DNA from: CAYVUB01 sp964454675
GTDB taxonomy: Bacteria; Bacteroidota; Bacteroidia; Flavobacteriales; Flavobacteriaceae
Length of the DNA: 64,000 nucleotides
Assembly: GCA_964454675.1 (NCBI GenBank)
Contig: CAYVUB010000006.1
Location: 1-64,000 of the forward strand
Direction: 5' to 3'
Below are positions 63,201-64,000 of the stretch, piece by piece. The stretch's first letter is position 1. Every line of letters starts with the position of its first letter. The translations under genes and the position numbers were made by a program. The notes beneath the pieces were generated by a model that worked only from the letters and a program-made list of their open reading frames with translations, was not told the origin of the DNA and did no database searches.

Positions 63201-64000
63201 AAATTTCTTTTTCTTCATTAAATAAAGCTGTTTGGTCGGAATTTTTTACTGTCCGTTTTTTGCTTCCTTTTTTACGAACCAAAACATTGTTCAATACCTG
63301 CCAAATTTTAAATTCCTGAAACAAAGGCGAAGACTTCGGTGCTACTCTTAATCCAATGGTTTTTTTATGTCCGTTGATGATTTTTTCCTGACTTTCAAAT
63401 TCACAAAAGCTTACCAAACCTTTTTGAGATTTTAGTTTTCGTTGGTAGAAAATTACAATGTCTCTTATTTCGGTTTTTAGTTCTTCTGTCAACTCTTTGT
63501 GGTATTTGGCTTGTTCCTGCCAAATCGCTTCAAATTCGTCCAAATAATCCTGACGGTAAAATACCTGATTTTTCAATCGTGTATGCGGATTGTTTTTTAA
63601 TTGGTTGTATAGATTTTGCCCTACGGTTTCTTCGTTGATTATGAGTTCTATACTTCTGTCAGAGATTTCACTCAAAAGACCGCTTGTTTTTCCAAGTTGT
63701 GCATTAATTTCTTGCAAAACAATTGCTAAGTTTTCTAATTCAATTTTCTCTTGTAAAGCTACACTTCTCCATTTGAAGGTTTCAACTTTTTGTTCTAATC
63801 CTTTAGTTGTTCTTTTAATTCCAACAATTTCAAAAGGTTTTTGACAAATTGCCCAAGTCTGGGATTTGTTCTTATTTCTGAGTGCCTCTTTAAGAGTAGG
63901 TGTTAGTATCTCAGGATAAAACTCTTTTTGCTTGTTCCAAACTTTATCAAATTCAGCCTGCAAATGTGAACGATAAAAAACGGGAATATCCTTTTTCCCT
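60211..64000 (-). CDS. cas9: CRISPR-associated endonuclease Cas9 (type II-C), N-terminus outside window
   Basis: The frame is open to the window edge, reading GKKDIPVFYRSHLQAEFDKVW at its start, so the RuvC-I motif and bridge helix lie beyond 64000. At least 1262 residues are visible. Present are RuvC-II IRIELAREL (about residue 530 from 63963), the HNH nuclease VDIEHIIPQSKMFDDSFSNK (His near 610, Asn in the last turn), and RuvC-III NDHRHHAMDALTVAF (about residue 788). The long C-terminal PAM-interacting part ends VRINHLGDIVSVGEY. Length and motifs match the 1400-residue Bacteroidetes II-C branch. Guided by crRNA:tracrRNA it cuts invading DNA. Confidence 0.96.
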   Translation of the reverse strand, partial: GKKDIPVFYRSHLQAEFDKVWNKQKEFYPEILTPTLKEALRNKNKSQTWAICQKPFEIVGIKRTTKGLEQKVETFKWRSVALQEKIELENLAIVLQEINAQLGKTSGLLSEISDRSIELIINEETVGQNLYNQLKNNPHTRLKNQVFYRQDYLDEFEAIWQEQAKYHKELTEELKTEIRDIVIFYQRKLKSQKGLVSFCEFESQEKIINGHKKTIGLRVAPKSSPLFQEFKIWQVLNNVLVRKKGSKKRTVKNSDQTALFNEEKEIFVFDLETKQRLFDELNIKGNLKANKIIELLGYKSADWEINYSELEGNRTSKALYDAYLKILDLEGYDAKDLLKVKSNKDEVELDDLNVPASEIKDMVRDIFEVLNINTKILEFNAELDGKAFEEQKSYQLWHLLYSYEGDDSKSGNEKLYELLDKKFGFKKEHSQILANVALSDDYGNLSAKAMRKIYPHIKELHYDKACELAGYRHSASSLTKEEIANRPLKDKLELLKKNSLRNPVVEKILNQLVNVINTIIETNSKKDENGKIIEYFKFDEIRIELARELKKNAKERAEMTTNINASKIAHEKIFKLLQTEFGIKNPTRNDIIRYRLYEELKNNGYKDLYTNTYIPREILFSKQVDIEHIIPQSKMFDDSFSNKTVVYRQTNLDKGNQTAYEYIESKFGNDKAEEYKIRIEALYQLGIKSKEDGISKAKYQKLLKKESEIGDGFIDRDLRDSQYIAKKARNLLYEICRVVTPTTGSVTDRLREDWNLINIMQELNFDKFKTLGLTEMVEKKDGTFKERIVDWSKRNDHRHHAMDALTVAFTKHSHIQYLNYLNARKNENHKLHSNIIGIETAETEIRIDDDGNKKRVFKLPVPNFREQAKEHLENVLVSHKAKNKVVTKNKNKTKSKSGEKVKIELTPRGQLHKETVYGKYQYYVNKEEKVGTKFDEETINKVSNPLYKKLLLQRLSENGNDPKKAFAGKNALSKNPIYLDEEKTETLPETVKLTWLEEDYSTRKDVTPENFKDVKIIEKVLDKKVKQILLDRLNKFGNDPKKAFSDLDKNPIWLNEAKGITIKRVTISGVKNAQFLHYKKDHLGNYILDDNGDKIPVDFVSTGNNHHVAIYRDEKGNLQERVVSLFDAVQLVNAGEPVIDKQYNQGLGWQFLFTMKQNEYFVFPRYIKRKNDDGEEIEEIVFNPYDIDLLNPENKKLISPNLFRVQKLTNGDYWFRHHLETTVEVKSELKDVTYKRCSLVGIKDIVKVRINHLGDIVSVGEY

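Noticed and set aside
63961..63963. TTG as a start codon of cas9
   Set aside because: The frame continues open to the window edge with Cas9-like residues, and RuvC-I has not yet appeared, so the true start lies outside.

Overview
The window comes from a low-G+C member of the Bacteroidetes, most likely Flavobacteriaceae. The evidence is secreted proteins with type IX secretion (T9SS) C-terminal sorting domains, including two with the gliding-motility-associated domain, many lipoproteins, promoters of the Bacteroidetes form TAnnTTTG, a Sec/lipoprotein-type (clade II) nitrous oxide reductase, and a type II-C CRISPR-Cas locus with long repeats. No rRNA or tRNA gene was seen.

Layout. 1-8440: the 3' end of an RHS-like gene, three T9SS-exported surface proteins (one of 1611 residues with about eleven repeats) and a small membrane protein. 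8456-18504: a nitrous oxide respiration island holding a Crp/Fnr regulator, a heme-copper-oxidase-like membrane protein, the iron-centre repair protein Ric, azurin, cytochrome c, nosZ, a nosL fusion, nosD, nosF and nosY. A shared TATGA-N6-TCATA operator stands before the regulator and between azurin and the cytochrome gene, so the regulator probably controls itself and the pathway. The nos operon is studded with palindromic repeats. 18552-20286: two small cassettes, a probable GNAT toxin with a short upstream partner, and a DUF2975 membrane protein with a Cro-like regulator. 20533-23120: sucC and lysA. 23212-32901: an AI-2E family exporter, a TPR histidine kinase with its LytTR regulator, several NTF2/SnoaL-fold secreted proteins, an epimerase, a DUF418 remnant and an amidohydrolase. 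33053-55699: mostly housekeeping and transport genes, namely an APC permease, M28 peptidase, PPK2, a sigma-54 activator lacking a DNA-binding domain, an ABC-2 exporter, dnaJ-grpE, ilvE, mnmD, a DPP III-like peptidase, the PII-Amt pair and an Lrp regulator.

55719-64000 is the CRISPR-Cas region. cas9 (N-terminus outside the window), a REP-associated tyrosine transposase, cas1 and cas2 run leftward in one tight unit, followed by an array of 19 identical 46-bp repeats. Beyond the array's far end, on the opposite strand, lies a sequence with all the parts of a tracrRNA: an anti-repeat forming a bulged duplex with the minus-strand repeat, two small hairpins and a terminator. A Fic-domain toxin gene sits between this tracrRNA and the array, flanked by two identical 26-bp copies of the terminator. 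A second, truncated anti-repeat and a structured RNA candidate lie between fic and the array. Palindromic repeats have also entered cas1 and the transposase gene in frame. This remodelled CRISPR locus and the Crp-controlled nos island are the most interesting parts of the window.
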